This document shows, piece after piece, positions 18,296 to 27,182 of a DNA stretch of 64,000 nucleotides. Source of the DNA: DATAOG01 sp963753685 (lineage in GTDB: Bacteria; Pseudomonadota; Alphaproteobacteria; Geminicoccales; Geminicoccaceae). Each line of letters begins with the position of its first letter. The first letter of the stretch is position 1. The notes under the pieces were generated by a model. It ran no database searches, was not told the DNA's origin, and saw only the letters and a program-made list of their open reading frames with translations. Position numbers and translations under genes: made by a program. Location of the stretch: the NCBI GenBank assembly GCA_963753685.1, contig CAVWDE010000021.1, positions 372,001-436,000 of the forward strand, written 5' to 3'.

Positions 18296-18772
18296 TCAGC
18301 CGCCGCTCGGCTGCATCGCCTTCTCGGCGCGCCGCTTCAGCTCGTCGACCGACATGTCCTCCTTGTGGGTCGAGATATGCCAGACATGGCCGGAGGGGTC
18401 GGCCACGCTGCCCAGGCGGTCGCCGTAGAACTGGTCCTTGATCGGCCGGACCTCCTTCGCGCCGGCCGCGAGCGCGCGCTTCACCACCGCGTCGACGTCC
18501 TCGACGTAAAGATGCAGGCTCACCGGCGTGCCGCCGAAGGCCTTCGGGCCACGCGCTCCCATGTCCGGAAACTCGTCCGCCAGCATGATCCGGGAATCGC
18601 CGATCTTGAGCTCGGCGTGGCCGACCCGCCCGCCCGGCGCCGGCATGCGCATCACCTCCGTTGCGCCGAACGCCTGTTTGTAGAACGCGATCGCGCCAGC
18701 CGCATCGTCCACGATCAGATAGGGCGTCACGCTGTGATAGCCCTCGGGGATCGGCTTCACGCTGCTGGTCAT
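18296..18772 (-). CDS. VOC-family (PhnB-like glyoxalase fold) protein
   Basis: A 158-residue vicinal-oxygen-chelate protein. It begins with the PhnB-type strand YHSVTPYLIVDDAAGAIAFYKQAFGA and ends with GSVADPSGHVWHISTHKED. The metal ligands of classical glyoxalases are only partly conserved, as is usual for PhnB-like proteins, so the activity is unknown. The gene follows acoC on the same strand after 141 bases and may be the tail of that transcript, although a functional link to acetoin is not established. Confidence 0.83.
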   Translation of the reverse strand: MTSSVKPIPEGYHSVTPYLIVDDAAGAIAFYKQAFGATEVMRMPAPGGRVGHAELKIGDSRIMLADEFPDMGARGPKAFGGTPVSLHLYVEDVDAVVKRALAAGAKEVRPIKDQFYGDRLGSVADPSGHVWHISTHKEDMSVDELKRRAEKAMQPSGG

Positions 18773-18913
18773 GGCTCACTCTCCAGGTTCGAGCGCGCTC
18801 TGGCTTGGCTCACCTGATGCTGGGGCGGAGAGCCCGCGCCGCAAGGCTTGACTCTGAGGGACCGCTTGCGGCAGGGCGCCGCACCGGATGATATGGCCGA
18901 AGTTTTGGCCCGG

Positions 18914-20041
18914 TCAGCCGCCGACCAGCGCCTTGACCAGCTGGTTGACCTCGGCCGCCTTCTCCATGTGGACCATGTGGCCGGCGTCGTCGAGCAGGTG
19001 CACCTTGATGTTGGCGGGCAGGCCCTCGGCATGGCCCGCGGGGATGATGCGGTCTTCGCGGCCCCAGATCACCTGCAGAGGCACGGTCAGCTCGCCCAAC
19101 CTGCCGGTCAGTTCGAGCGCCTGCTGGCCACCCGCGAAGGTGTCGTCGATGATCCGGTTGAGCGCCGCCTCGACCCCGTCCAGGCGCTTGAACTTGAGCA
19201 CGTCCTCGATCATCTCGCGCGAGATCATGGCCGGATCGGCGACCAGCAGTTCGAGCACCGGCTGCAATTGCTTGCGCCGCTTGGCCTGCATGAAACCGTC
19301 GATGTAGGCCATGTTGATCTCGGGCCCGAGCCCGGCCGAGCAGACGAGGGTCGCCGAGGCGACCCGCTCGGCATGGTTGAACGCCAGATCGAGGGCGATG
19401 GCACCGCCCAGCGAATGCCCGACCAGATGCGCGCGCGTGATCCCCTTGGCATCAAGGAAATCGACCACCGCCGCCGCGAGCGCGCCGATGTGAACGTGGC
19501 CGGCGCCCAGATCCTTGCTCGTGCCGCCGTGCCCCGGCAGGTCGATGGCGTAGGTGGCGTGGCTCTCGGCCAGCGCCTCCTGATTAAACTGCCAATTGTT
19601 GAGATCGCCGCCGAAGCCATGCAGGAAGACGATCGGCGGCCCGTCGCCTTCGCCCAGAGCCAGGAAGCGAAACCGCCGCCCGCCCGCCTCGATGGTCTCC
19701 GGCTCGGGCGCCGCTGCGCCTGCCTCGGCCGTATAGGTGGCGAACTCCTCCTGGAACTTCGCGACGAAGGCGTCGAGGTCAGCATCCGAGACCGCGCTGT
19801 CCGCGACCACGCCCAGCAGCGCCCCGACCGGCACCGTCTCGCCTTCGCCGACCAGCCGCCGCCGCAGCGGACCGGCGACCGGGCTCTCGAAGACATTGGC
19901 GATCTTCGAGGTCTCGATGTCGAGGATCTCGTCGCCGCCCTTGATCTGGGCGCCCTCCTCGACCAGCCACTTGGCGACCATGCCCTCCTTCATCGCCAGC
20001 CCCCACTTGGGCATGACGATCGGCTTGATCGCATCGGTCAT
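18914..20041 (-). CDS. acoC: acetoin dehydrogenase E2 (dihydrolipoyllysine acetyltransferase), AcoC type
   Basis: A 375-residue protein with an N-terminal lipoyl domain (about residues 5-80), whose lipoylated Lys lies in DIETSKIANV. It continues into an alpha/beta-hydrolase fold (about 115-370) with HGFGGDLNNW, nucleophile motif GHSLGGA and a C-terminal DDAGHMVHME. This lipoyl-plus-hydrolase architecture is the hallmark of AcoC, replacing the usual acyltransferase domain of 2-oxoacid dehydrogenase E2 proteins. It works with AcoA/AcoB to cleave acetoin to acetaldehyde and acetyl-CoA. It lies 100 bases after acoB on the same strand. No dedicated E3 gene is present. Confidence 0.93.
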   Translation of the reverse strand: MTDAIKPIVMPKWGLAMKEGMVAKWLVEEGAQIKGGDEILDIETSKIANVFESPVAGPLRRRLVGEGETVPVGALLGVVADSAVSDADLDAFVAKFQEEFATYTAEAGAAAPEPETIEAGGRRFRFLALGEGDGPPIVFLHGFGGDLNNWQFNQEALAESHATYAIDLPGHGGTSKDLGAGHVHIGALAAAVVDFLDAKGITRAHLVGHSLGGAIALDLAFNHAERVASATLVCSAGLGPEINMAYIDGFMQAKRRKQLQPVLELLVADPAMISREMIEDVLKFKRLDGVEAALNRIIDDTFAGGQQALELTGRLGELTVPLQVIWGREDRIIPAGHAEGLPANIKVHLLDDAGHMVHMEKAAEVNQLVKALVGG

Positions 20042-20141
20042 CGGTCTGTTCCCTGATTCCTGCTCAATCTTCCGACACGCCGATCATAGCCATGCGCAGC
20101 CGGCCATCCCGCCCTGGAGCACCGGCTGACCAAGGATCGGC

Positions 20142-21149
20142 TCAGCTCGCCATGGTTCTGCGCACCGCCGCCTCGATCTTGTCCAGGCTCGGGATGTAGA
20201 GGTCCTCGAGCTGCGGCGAGAACGGCACCGGCGCGTGCGGTGCGGTCACCATCTGGATCGGCCCCTTGAGCGCCTTGAATGCGTGCTGCGCCGCGAGTGC
20301 TGCAATGTCGGTCGCCATGCTGCAGCGCGGATGCGCCTCGTCGACCACCACCAGCCGCCCGGTCTCCTCGACGCATTCGAGGATCGTCTCGGTATCCAAG
20401 GGCGAGGTGGTGCGCGGGTCGACGACCGTGCAGCTGATCCCCTCCTTCTCAAGCTTATCGGCGACCTGGTTGGAGAAGCCGACCATGCGGCCGAAGGCCA
20501 CGATCGTCACGTCGTCGCCCTCGCGGGTGAGGTTCGCCTCGCCGAACGGAATCGTGTAGGGCTCGTCCGGGACCTCCTCCTCCTCGTCGTACATCGCCTT
20601 GTGCTCGAAGAAGATCACCGGGTCGTCGTCGCGGATCGACTGGATCAGCAGGCCTTTGGCCTCGTAGGGCGAACTCGGCAGCACGACCTTGAGGCCCGGG
20701 ATGTGGGTGAACACCGGGTAGAGGCACTGGCTGTGCTGCGAGGCGGCGCGAAAGCCCGCGCCATACATCGTGCGCACGACCAGAGGTGTCGTGGCCTTGC
20801 CGCCGAACATGTAGCGGAACTTGGCGGCCTGGTTGTAGATCTGGTCGAAGCAGACGCCGAAGAAATCGACGAACATCAACTCGGCCACCGGGCGCAGGCC
20901 GGTCGCGGCGGCGCCCGCCGCGGCGCCGATGAAGGCGCTCTCGGTGATCGGCGTATCGAGCACCCGCTCACGCCCGAAGATCGGCTCCAGGCCCTTGGTG
21001 ACGCCGAGCGGCCCACCCCAGGCGTCGTCCTCGCCGGGCGCGCCCATGCCGCCGGCCACGTCCTCGCCCATGAGGATCACCCGCGGATCCCGCTCCATCT
21101 CCTGCCGGAGCGCCTCCTGGATCGCCTGCCGGTACGACTTCTTCGACAT
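20142..21149 (-). CDS. acoB: acetoin dehydrogenase E1 beta subunit
   Basis: A 335-residue transketolase-like beta subunit that pairs with AcoA to form the thiamine-diphosphate E1 of acetoin (or a related 2-oxoacid) dehydrogenase. It starts SYRQAIQEALRQEMERDPRV and contains GEDVAGGMGAPGEDD, the segment TPITESAFIGAAAGAA and the C-terminal swivel domain with VVDEAHPRC. The order acoA-EthD-acoB-acoC on one strand supports acetoin rather than pyruvate dehydrogenase. Confidence 0.93.
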   Translation of the reverse strand: MSKKSYRQAIQEALRQEMERDPRVILMGEDVAGGMGAPGEDDAWGGPLGVTKGLEPIFGRERVLDTPITESAFIGAAAGAAATGLRPVAELMFVDFFGVCFDQIYNQAAKFRYMFGGKATTPLVVRTMYGAGFRAASQHSQCLYPVFTHIPGLKVVLPSSPYEAKGLLIQSIRDDDPVIFFEHKAMYDEEEEVPDEPYTIPFGEANLTREGDDVTIVAFGRMVGFSNQVADKLEKEGISCTVVDPRTTSPLDTETILECVEETGRLVVVDEAHPRCSMATDIAALAAQHAFKALKGPIQMVTAPHAPVPFSPQLEDLYIPSLDKIEAAVRRTMAS

Positions 21150-21262
21150 CCCGATGCCTCCTCTGCCGGACGAGGCCCCCGCCTGGGGCCGCTATCCACC
21201 TCGCCTTTTCGTGGTCCCGGAAGGGAACCGCCGCCCCGCAAGCCTTATGAATGCCCCAGCGC

Positions 21263-21583
21263 TCAGCCGATCATCGTCCGCTCCGAGACGACGAGCAGGC
21301 TGGTCGTTTGCATGTCGAGGAAATTCCTGGCGTCCTCGACTGCCGCCCCCATCTCCGACGAGCTCAGCGCGTTGGTCATGGCCTGATCGCTGTCGAACCA
21401 CATCTCGCCGATGCCATCGCAGGCAGCCTCGCCGGGGCCGCCGACGACGTCGTTCAGCACCCACTTCCTCAGGCCCGGGATCTTGCGGACGACCGAGCCA
21501 TGCCTGTCACCGCGCCAGTACTCCAGGCACTGGGCCCGGGTCAGATCGGTCCGCCGTTGCAAGATGAAGATGATTTTGGCCAT
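21263..21583 (-). CDS. EthD-family small protein within aco operon
   Basis: A 106-residue ferredoxin-like (dimeric alpha-beta barrel) protein of the EthD type. It starts MAKIIFILQRRTDLTRAQCLEYWR and has GLRKWVLNDVVGG in the middle. EthD proteins accompany various oxidative degradation systems; their catalytic role is poorly defined. Here the gene is inserted between acoA (42 bases downstream of its stop) and acoB (113 bases before its start), so it is probably co-expressed with the acetoin complex. That association is unusual and worth comparing in relatives. Confidence 0.8.
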   Translation of the reverse strand: MAKIIFILQRRTDLTRAQCLEYWRGDRHGSVVRKIPGLRKWVLNDVVGGPGEAACDGIGEMWFDSDQAMTNALSSSEMGAAVEDARNFLDMQTTSLLVVSERTMIG

Positions 21584-21624
21584 CGTCCTGTTTCTCCCCT
21601 GCGCAACCGCTCGCGCGGCCGAAG

Positions 21625-22590
21625 CTAATAAGAGGCATAGACGTCGGTCATGAGATCGGCCTCGGTCGGCGGCGGCGCCGCCTTGGCCTCGGTCACGGTC
21701 TGCTCGATCAGGCTCTTGATCTCGCGGTCGATCGTGTCCAGCTGGCTACCCTCGATCAGCCCGGCCTCGGTCACCCGCTGGCGAAACATCATCAGGCAGT
21801 CCTTCTCGGCCTTGATCTTTTCGATCTCGCCGACCTGCCGGTAGGTCATGGCATCGCCCTCGAAGTGGCCGTAGTAGCGGGCGAGCTTGACGTGGATCAC
21901 GCTCGGACCGTCGCCGGCACGGGCGCGTTCGATCGCCTCGCGCGCGGCATCCCAGACCTCGAAGAAGTCGTGACCGTCGACCCGCCGCGACGGGATGCCG
22001 TAGGCCTTGCCGCGCTCGACCAGATCGCCCGAGACCGACCAGGAGCTGGCGGTCGACTCGGCGTAGCCGTTGTCCTCGAACACGAAGATCGCCGGCAGAT
22101 TCCAGGCCTTGGCGAGGTTCATGCTCTCAAGCGTGGTGCCCTGGTTGGAGCCGCCGTCGCCGACGAAGGCGATCGCGACGCCGCCGGTCTTCAAGGTCTT
22201 GGCGGTCAGCGCGGCGCCGCAGATCAAGGGTGGCCCGCCGCCTACGATGCCGTTCGCCCCGAGCATGCCCTTGGACAGGTCGGCGATGTGCATCGAGCCG
22301 CCCTTGCCACCGCACAGGCCGTCCTTGCGGCCGAAGATCTCCTTCATCATGCCCTTGACGTCGCAGCCCTTGGCGATGCAGTGGCCGTGGCCGCGGTGGG
22401 TCGAGGCGATCCGGTCCTGGTCGTTCAGATGCAGGCAGAAGCCCACGCCCGAGGCCTCCTCGCCGGCATAGAGATGGACGAAGCCGGGGATGTTGCCGGC
22501 CGAGAACTCCTCGTGAACGGCGTCCTCGAATGCCCGGATGGTGCGCATCTGCCGATAGGCCTTGAGCAACTCGTCGCGGCTCAGTTGCAC
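21625..22590 (-). CDS. acoA: acetoin dehydrogenase E1 alpha subunit
   Basis: A 321-residue thiamine-diphosphate E1 alpha subunit. The cofactor motif runs from GDGGSNQGTTLE to FVFEDNGYAES. EASGVGFCLHL, HRGHGHCIAKG and GKGGSMHIADL are typical of the AcoA/PdhA family. It is the first gene of a minus-strand cluster acoA-EthD-acoB-acoC. Upstream there is a 245-base gap before the AI-2E permease gene. I looked there for a sigma54 promoter and an AcoR gene, which often accompany aco operons, and found neither. Confidence 0.93.
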   Translation of the reverse strand: MQLSRDELLKAYRQMRTIRAFEDAVHEEFSAGNIPGFVHLYAGEEASGVGFCLHLNDQDRIASTHRGHGHCIAKGCDVKGMMKEIFGRKDGLCGGKGGSMHIADLSKGMLGANGIVGGGPPLICGAALTAKTLKTGGVAIAFVGDGGSNQGTTLESMNLAKAWNLPAIFVFEDNGYAESTASSWSVSGDLVERGKAYGIPSRRVDGHDFFEVWDAAREAIERARAGDGPSVIHVKLARYYGHFEGDAMTYRQVGEIEKIKAEKDCLMMFRQRVTEAGLIEGSQLDTIDREIKSLIEQTVTEAKAAPPPTEADLMTDVYASY

Positions 22591-22835
22591 GGTCGTCCCC
22601 CTGACCTGGTTTGGTTGCTTCCCTCCGAGACCCGTGCCGGATCGATCGGAGTCTGCTCCTTTCCCTACTCCCGGCTACGCGCGCGGGCAAGCGGTGCTCT
22701 CAGCCCTTCGCGCTCGTGTGCGGCAGGGGTTCTGCAAAAGCCAGCGACGAGGTCACGGTTTGCGGGTGATGTCGACGTCGCCTTGCCCTGGCGCCCTCTG
22801 AGCGTCGTGTTGACAGGGGCAGCGCCTCCTCAGAA

Positions 22836-23933
22836 TCATTCGGTGAAGCTCAGCTGCGCATCGGGCGGTTCGACGGCATTCCACTCGCGGATCAGCTCAT
22901 AGCCGACCGCCAGCAGGGTCGGACCGAGGAACAGACCGAGGCCGCCGAAGGTGACGGCCCCGCCGATCACGCCGAACAGGATCAGGATCAGGGGCAGGTC
23001 GCTGCCGCGGCTGATCAGCCAGGGCTTGAGAACGTTGTCGGTGACAAGGCCGGCGGCGATGCTCCAGACGACGATGAAGACCGACCAGCCGACCTCCCCG
23101 TTGACATAGAGCCAGACCGCCGCCGGACCCATGATGAGCAGGGGCCCGAGCGGAATCAGGCAGAGCACGAACAGCAAGAGGCCGGCCAGCAGCGCAGCGG
23201 GAATGCCCGTGATCCAAAGCCCGATCAGAAGCAGCAGCGCCTGGGCGAGCGCGGTCCCGAGGACGCCGTAAACAACGCCGTTGATGGTCGCGCGGGCGAC
23301 CCGGAGCAGCCGCGGCGCGTTGTCGCCCGCAATCCTACGGCCGGCCGACATCAGGCTGCGCTGGACCGCGACGCCGTCACGATAGAGAAAGAACGCGGTC
23401 AGCATGGCCAGGATCAGCTGCACGACGGCGTTGCCCAGGCTAAGGCCGGCGCCGATCAGCTGCTGCCGGGCCCAGGCGACGAACGCCTGGACCCGTTCTG
23501 CCGCCTCGGGCTCGCCGTTCGCCAGGGCCTGCCAGCGGGTGGAGAGCTCCGGGCCGATCACCTTGATGTCGGCGATCCAGGCCGGTGGCGGCGGTAGGCG
23601 GTGCTCCGCAACGTCGCGCACGAGCCGGACCGCGCCGGCGACGTTGTAATCGACGCTCGATGCGATCAGGGCGGGTGGCAGCACGAACACCAGCGTCGCG
23701 AGCGTGACCATCAGGAGCGCGGCGAGTGCCTTACGGCCGCCGAGCAGGCGCTCTAGAGCCTCGAACGCCGGCCAGGTGGCGACGACCAGGATCAGCGCGA
23801 AGCAGACGGCGGTGAAGAACGGCCGCAGCACCAACAGGCAGCCGGCCGCCAGCACCGCCAGCATCACGAGGCCGACGGTGCGCTCGATGCGGTTCTCGCC
23901 GTCCTTCTGGGTCACGGTTGTTCGCCGCATCAC
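22836..23933 (-). CDS. AI-2E family transporter (PerM/TqsA-like)
   Basis: A 365-residue polytopic membrane protein of the AI-2E exporter superfamily. Two N-terminal hydrophobic segments (about 20-60) are followed by a soluble stretch and then five or six helices, including LLLFVLCLIPLGPLLIMGPAAVWLY and FGVIGGAVTFGGLGLFLGPTLLAVGYEL, the conserved C-terminal signature. Members export autoinducer-2 or act as Na+(Li+)/H+ antiporters; the substrate here is unknown. It is separated from aco and fabI and probably transcribed alone. Confidence 0.88.
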   Translation of the reverse strand: MMRRTTVTQKDGENRIERTVGLVMLAVLAAGCLLVLRPFFTAVCFALILVVATWPAFEALERLLGGRKALAALLMVTLATLVFVLPPALIASSVDYNVAGAVRLVRDVAEHRLPPPPAWIADIKVIGPELSTRWQALANGEPEAAERVQAFVAWARQQLIGAGLSLGNAVVQLILAMLTAFFLYRDGVAVQRSLMSAGRRIAGDNAPRLLRVARATINGVVYGVLGTALAQALLLLIGLWITGIPAALLAGLLLFVLCLIPLGPLLIMGPAAVWLYVNGEVGWSVFIVVWSIAAGLVTDNVLKPWLISRGSDLPLILILFGVIGGAVTFGGLGLFLGPTLLAVGYELIREWNAVEPPDAQLSFTE

Positions 23934-23986
23934 AAGTCCAGCCTCTGGCGCACGCGGCGACCGGTCGCCGGCCGATCCGGGTGAGC

Positions 23987-24019
23987 TCGCCGCCCTCGGT
24001 TCAGGACCGAGGGCGGCGA
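23987..24019 (-). terminator. perfect 14-bp inverted repeat downstream of fabI operon
   Basis: Arms at 23987-24000 and 24006-24019 are exact complements around a 5-base loop (TCAGG). It lies about 115 bases after the fabI stop and before the AI-2E gene, so it may end the long minus-strand operon. No T-run follows, so intrinsic termination is uncertain. Confidence 0.4.
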
Positions 24020-24133
24020 CCGCAACGCCGGTCGCGCAAACGCAACAGTTTCCCCCTAGCTCGGCTCATTCGGCGAGGGTCGCGTCATGCCGGCAGATCG
24101 GCCGTTGGGACTTCAGACGTACCGAGAGAGGGG

Positions 24134-24943
24134 TCAGCCCATGATGTGATAGCCGCCGTCGATGTAGATGGTATCGCCGGTGATCAGCTTGGCGGCGTCG
24201 GTCGCGAGCCCCGCGACCGCAAAACCGACATCCTCGATGGTCACCAGACGGCGCGCCGGCGCCCGCGCCGCCGCCTGGTCGAGCAGGGCGTCGAAATGGG
24301 CGATGCCGGACGCGGCGCGGGTCTTGAGCGGTCCCGGCGAGATCGCGTGCACGCGGATGCCTTTCGGACCGAGCTCGGCCGCCAGATAGCGCGCCGCGGC
24401 CTCGAGGGCGGCCTTGACCGGGCCCATGAGATTGTAGTTCTCGACCACCCGCTCGGCGCCGAAATAGCTCATGGTGAAGAGCGCGCCGCCATTGGTCATG
24501 AGCGGCTCAGCGAGCCTCGCCATCCGAATGAAGGAGTGGCAGGAGACGTCCATCGCTGTCAGAAAACCTTCGCGCGAGCAGTCGACCACGCGGCCCTGCA
24601 GGTCCGCCTTGGGCGCGAAGGCGATCGAGTGGAGCGCGAAGTCGAGCCGGCCGAAGCGCCGCCCGATCTCGTCGAATACCGCCTCGAACTGGCCCGGGAC
24701 CTGGACGTCGAGCGGCATGAAGATCGGCGCCTCCAGCTCGCGCGCCAAGGGCTCGACATAGGGCCTGGCCTTGTCGTTCAGATAGGTGAGCGCGAGCTCG
24801 GCGCCGAATGAGCGGAACGCGCGGGCGCAGCCGTAGGCGATCGAATTCGCGTTGGCGATGCCGATCACGAGGCCTTTCTTGCCTTCGAGCCGGCGGAGAT
24901 TGGCGTCGAACGGTACGGTCCGGTCGGTCTCGGTCGCTGGCAT
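24134..24943 (-). CDS. fabI: enoyl-[acyl-carrier-protein] reductase (NADH), FabI type
   Basis: A 269-residue short-chain dehydrogenase of the FabI class, which reduces enoyl-ACP. It has the N-terminal motif KGLVIGIANANSIAYGCARAF, HSIAFAPK, and the catalytic Tyr-X6-Lys pair in ENYNLMGPVKAALE. The start codon shares one base with the ackA stop (TGATG), indicating translational coupling. Its place behind phosphotransacylase and acetate kinase genes suggests a paralogue used in a specific acyl-CoA or acyl-phosphate pathway rather than, or besides, housekeeping fatty acid synthesis. Confidence 0.92.
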   Translation of the reverse strand: MPATETDRTVPFDANLRRLEGKKGLVIGIANANSIAYGCARAFRSFGAELALTYLNDKARPYVEPLARELEAPIFMPLDVQVPGQFEAVFDEIGRRFGRLDFALHSIAFAPKADLQGRVVDCSREGFLTAMDVSCHSFIRMARLAEPLMTNGGALFTMSYFGAERVVENYNLMGPVKAALEAAARYLAAELGPKGIRVHAISPGPLKTRAASGIAHFDALLDQAAARAPARRLVTIEDVGFAVAGLATDAAKLITGDTIYIDGGYHIMG

Positions 24944-26148
24944 CAGGCGACTCCATGGGTCGGCGCCCGGCCGAGCACGGCCAGCGTGTGGCGGGCGATC
25001 ATCTGCTCCTCGTCGGTCGGGATCGCGTAGACGGCGACCCGGCTCGTCGCGCTCGAGATCTTGGGGCCGGCGGCGCGATTGGCCGCCTCGTCGAGCTCGA
25101 TGCCAAGCCAGCCGGCGCGCGCGCAGACCCGCTCGCGGATCTCGGCCGAGCGCTCGCCGATGCCGGCGGTGAACACCAGGCCATCGAGGCCGCCGAGCGC
25201 CGCCGTGAGCGCGCCGAGCTCGCGACCGATCCGCCAGACGAACAGCTTGATCGCCTGCGCCGCCCGCGGGTCGGCGCTCGCCAAAAGGTCCCGCATGTCG
25301 TTGCTGATCCCGGACACGCCCTTGAGCCCGCAGTCGTGGTAGAGCAGGCGCTCGATCGCGTCCGCGTTCATGCCATAGGCCCGGATCAGATGCAGCACGA
25401 CGCCGGGATCGAGCGCGCCACAGCGGGTGCCCATGGGCAGGCCGTCGAGGGCGGTGAAGCCCATGGTGCTGTCGATGCTGCGACCGGCGCGCATGGCGCA
25501 CATGCTGGCACCACTGCCGAGATGGGCGACCACCACCCGGCCCGCGGCGATCGCCGGCGCAACCTCCGGCAAGGCGTGCGCGATGTATTCGTAGGACAGG
25601 CCGTGGAAGCCGTAGCGACGGATGCCCTCGTCGTAGAACCGGCGCGGCAGGGCGAACCAGTCGGCGACCTCGGGGTGGGCGCGGTGGAAGGCAGTATCGA
25701 AGCAGGCGACCTGGGGCAGGTCGGGCTGCAGAGCGGCGACCGCGCGGATGCCGGCGAGGTTGTGCGGCTGGTGCAGAGGCGCCAGCGGACAAAGCGCCTC
25801 GAGCCTGGCGAGCACCGCCTGATCGACGCGCACCGGCAGGGCATAGTCGACGCCGCCATGCACGACCCGGTGGCCGACGCCGAGCAGCGCGATGTCGCTG
25901 AAATGCTCGCGCAGCCAGCCGCCGAGGACACCGAAGAACTCGGCGTGGCCTGAGGTCCGATCGTCCGGCCAGCGGCGGTCGATCAAGCCTTGGCCAGCGG
26001 CGTCCTCGGCTGTGAACCGCGGCGAGGTGCCGATACCCTCGATCTGACCCTTGGCGGCGAGCTCCGGCCGGCCGGCCCCGGTGACGCGGTAGACCGAGAA
26101 CTTCAGGCTCGAGGAACCGGCGTTGATGGTCAGGACAGCATCGGCCAC
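24943..26148 (-). CDS. ackA: acetate (or butyrate/propionate) kinase
   Basis: A 401-residue ASKHA-fold kinase interconverting acyl phosphate plus ADP and carboxylate plus ATP. Family motifs are NAGSSSLKFS at the N-terminus, GHRVVHGG, ACFDTAFH, GFHGLSYEYIA, AHLGSGASM and TMGFTALDGLPMGTR. The gene lies five bases after the phosphotransacylase stop and overlaps fabI by one base. Short-chain preference cannot be read from the sequence alone. Confidence 0.94.
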   Translation of the reverse strand: MADAVLTINAGSSSLKFSVYRVTGAGRPELAAKGQIEGIGTSPRFTAEDAAGQGLIDRRWPDDRTSGHAEFFGVLGGWLREHFSDIALLGVGHRVVHGGVDYALPVRVDQAVLARLEALCPLAPLHQPHNLAGIRAVAALQPDLPQVACFDTAFHRAHPEVADWFALPRRFYDEGIRRYGFHGLSYEYIAHALPEVAPAIAAGRVVVAHLGSGASMCAMRAGRSIDSTMGFTALDGLPMGTRCGALDPGVVLHLIRAYGMNADAIERLLYHDCGLKGVSGISNDMRDLLASADPRAAQAIKLFVWRIGRELGALTAALGGLDGLVFTAGIGERSAEIRERVCARAGWLGIELDEAANRAAGPKISSATSRVAVYAIPTDEEQMIARHTLAVLGRAPTHGVA

Positions 26149-26153
26149 ACCGG

Positions 26154-27143
26154 CTACTCCGCGCTCGGCGTGCGTGCGGCCTGGCGGCGGGCATGGGCGA
26201 GCAGTACGGCCACCGCGCAGGACGCCATGCGCGCGCGCACCGTGTCCGCGCGCGAGGTCAGGATGATCGGCACCCGCGCCCCGAGCACGATGCCGGCGGC
26301 ATCGGCGTTGGCCAGGAACGACAGCTGCTTGGCCAGCATGTTGCCAGCCTCGAGATCCGGCACCAGCAGGATGTCGGCGTCGCCCGCGACCTCCGAGCGG
26401 ATACCCTTGATGGCCGCCGCCTCCTTGCTGATCGCGTTGTCGAAGGCGAGCGGCCCGTCGAGCAGCGCGCCGGTGATCTGGCCGCGCTCGGCCATCTTGC
26501 AGAGCGCTGCCGCATCGATGGTCGAGGGGATCTTCGGCGTCACCGTCTCGACCGCCGACAGGATCGCGACCTTGGGCAGCTCCACCCCCAGCGCATGCGC
26601 CATGTCGACCGCGTTCTGGACGATGTCCACCTTGGTCTCGAGATCCGGAAAAATGTTGATCGCGGCGTCGGTCACCGCGAGCGGCTTGGGATAGGTGGGC
26701 ACATCCATGATGAAGACGTGGCTGATCCGCCGCTCGGTCCGCAGGCCAGTATCTTTCCTCACCACCTCGCCCATCAGCTCATCGGTGTGCAGGCTGCCCT
26801 TCATCAGGGTCTCGGCCTGACCTGAGCGCACGATCTCGACCGCGGCCGCGGCGGCCGCGTGGCTGTGCGGCGCATCGACCAGGCGGTAGGAGGAGATGTC
26901 GAGACCGAACTGTGCGGCCACGCCCCGGATCTTCGCTTCAGGGCCGACCAGCACGGGCGTGATCAGGTCGGCTTCGGCCGCCTCGACCGCGGCGGTCAGC
27001 GACGACTGATCGCACGGGTGCGCGACCGCGGCGCTGACCCGTTCGAGCTTGCTGCAGGCCTCGATCAGCGCCGGATAGACCCGATATTCCCGCTCAGGTT
27101 TATGCGGCGGGCTGATCTCGCCCGGATCCTGCGACCTTTTCAT
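26154..27143 (-). CDS. phosphate acetyl/butyryltransferase
   Basis: A 329-residue PTA/PTB-domain enzyme exchanging CoA and phosphate on a short acyl group. It shows LITPVLVGPEAKI, MKGSLHTDELM, the segment SHVFIMDVPTYPKPLAVTDAAIN and the C-terminal VPDLEAGNMLAKQL. MKGSLHTDELM and the TDAAINIFPD strand are typical of the phosphobutyryltransferase-like group that accompanies DUF3141 genes. The enzyme supplies acyl phosphate to the kinase encoded next to it. The substrate chain length is undetermined. Confidence 0.9.
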   Translation of the reverse strand: MKRSQDPGEISPPHKPEREYRVYPALIEACSKLERVSAAVAHPCDQSSLTAAVEAAEADLITPVLVGPEAKIRGVAAQFGLDISSYRLVDAPHSHAAAAAAVEIVRSGQAETLMKGSLHTDELMGEVVRKDTGLRTERRISHVFIMDVPTYPKPLAVTDAAINIFPDLETKVDIVQNAVDMAHALGVELPKVAILSAVETVTPKIPSTIDAAALCKMAERGQITGALLDGPLAFDNAISKEAAAIKGIRSEVAGDADILLVPDLEAGNMLAKQLSFLANADAAGIVLGARVPIILTSRADTVRARMASCAVAVLLAHARRQAARTPSAE

Positions 27144-27182
27144 GGTTTTCTCTCACGCTCGGCTCGAGCACGGCTGTCGCGG

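Noticed and set aside
22591..22835. Possible sigma54 promoter for the aco operon
   Set aside because: No GG-N10-GC arrangement with the expected flanks was found on the minus strand, and no AcoR gene is present.
24944..26194. Upstream extension of the fabI frame through the ackA region
   Set aside because: The extension is an alternative frame of ackA with no FabI similarity. The family start is ATG 24943.
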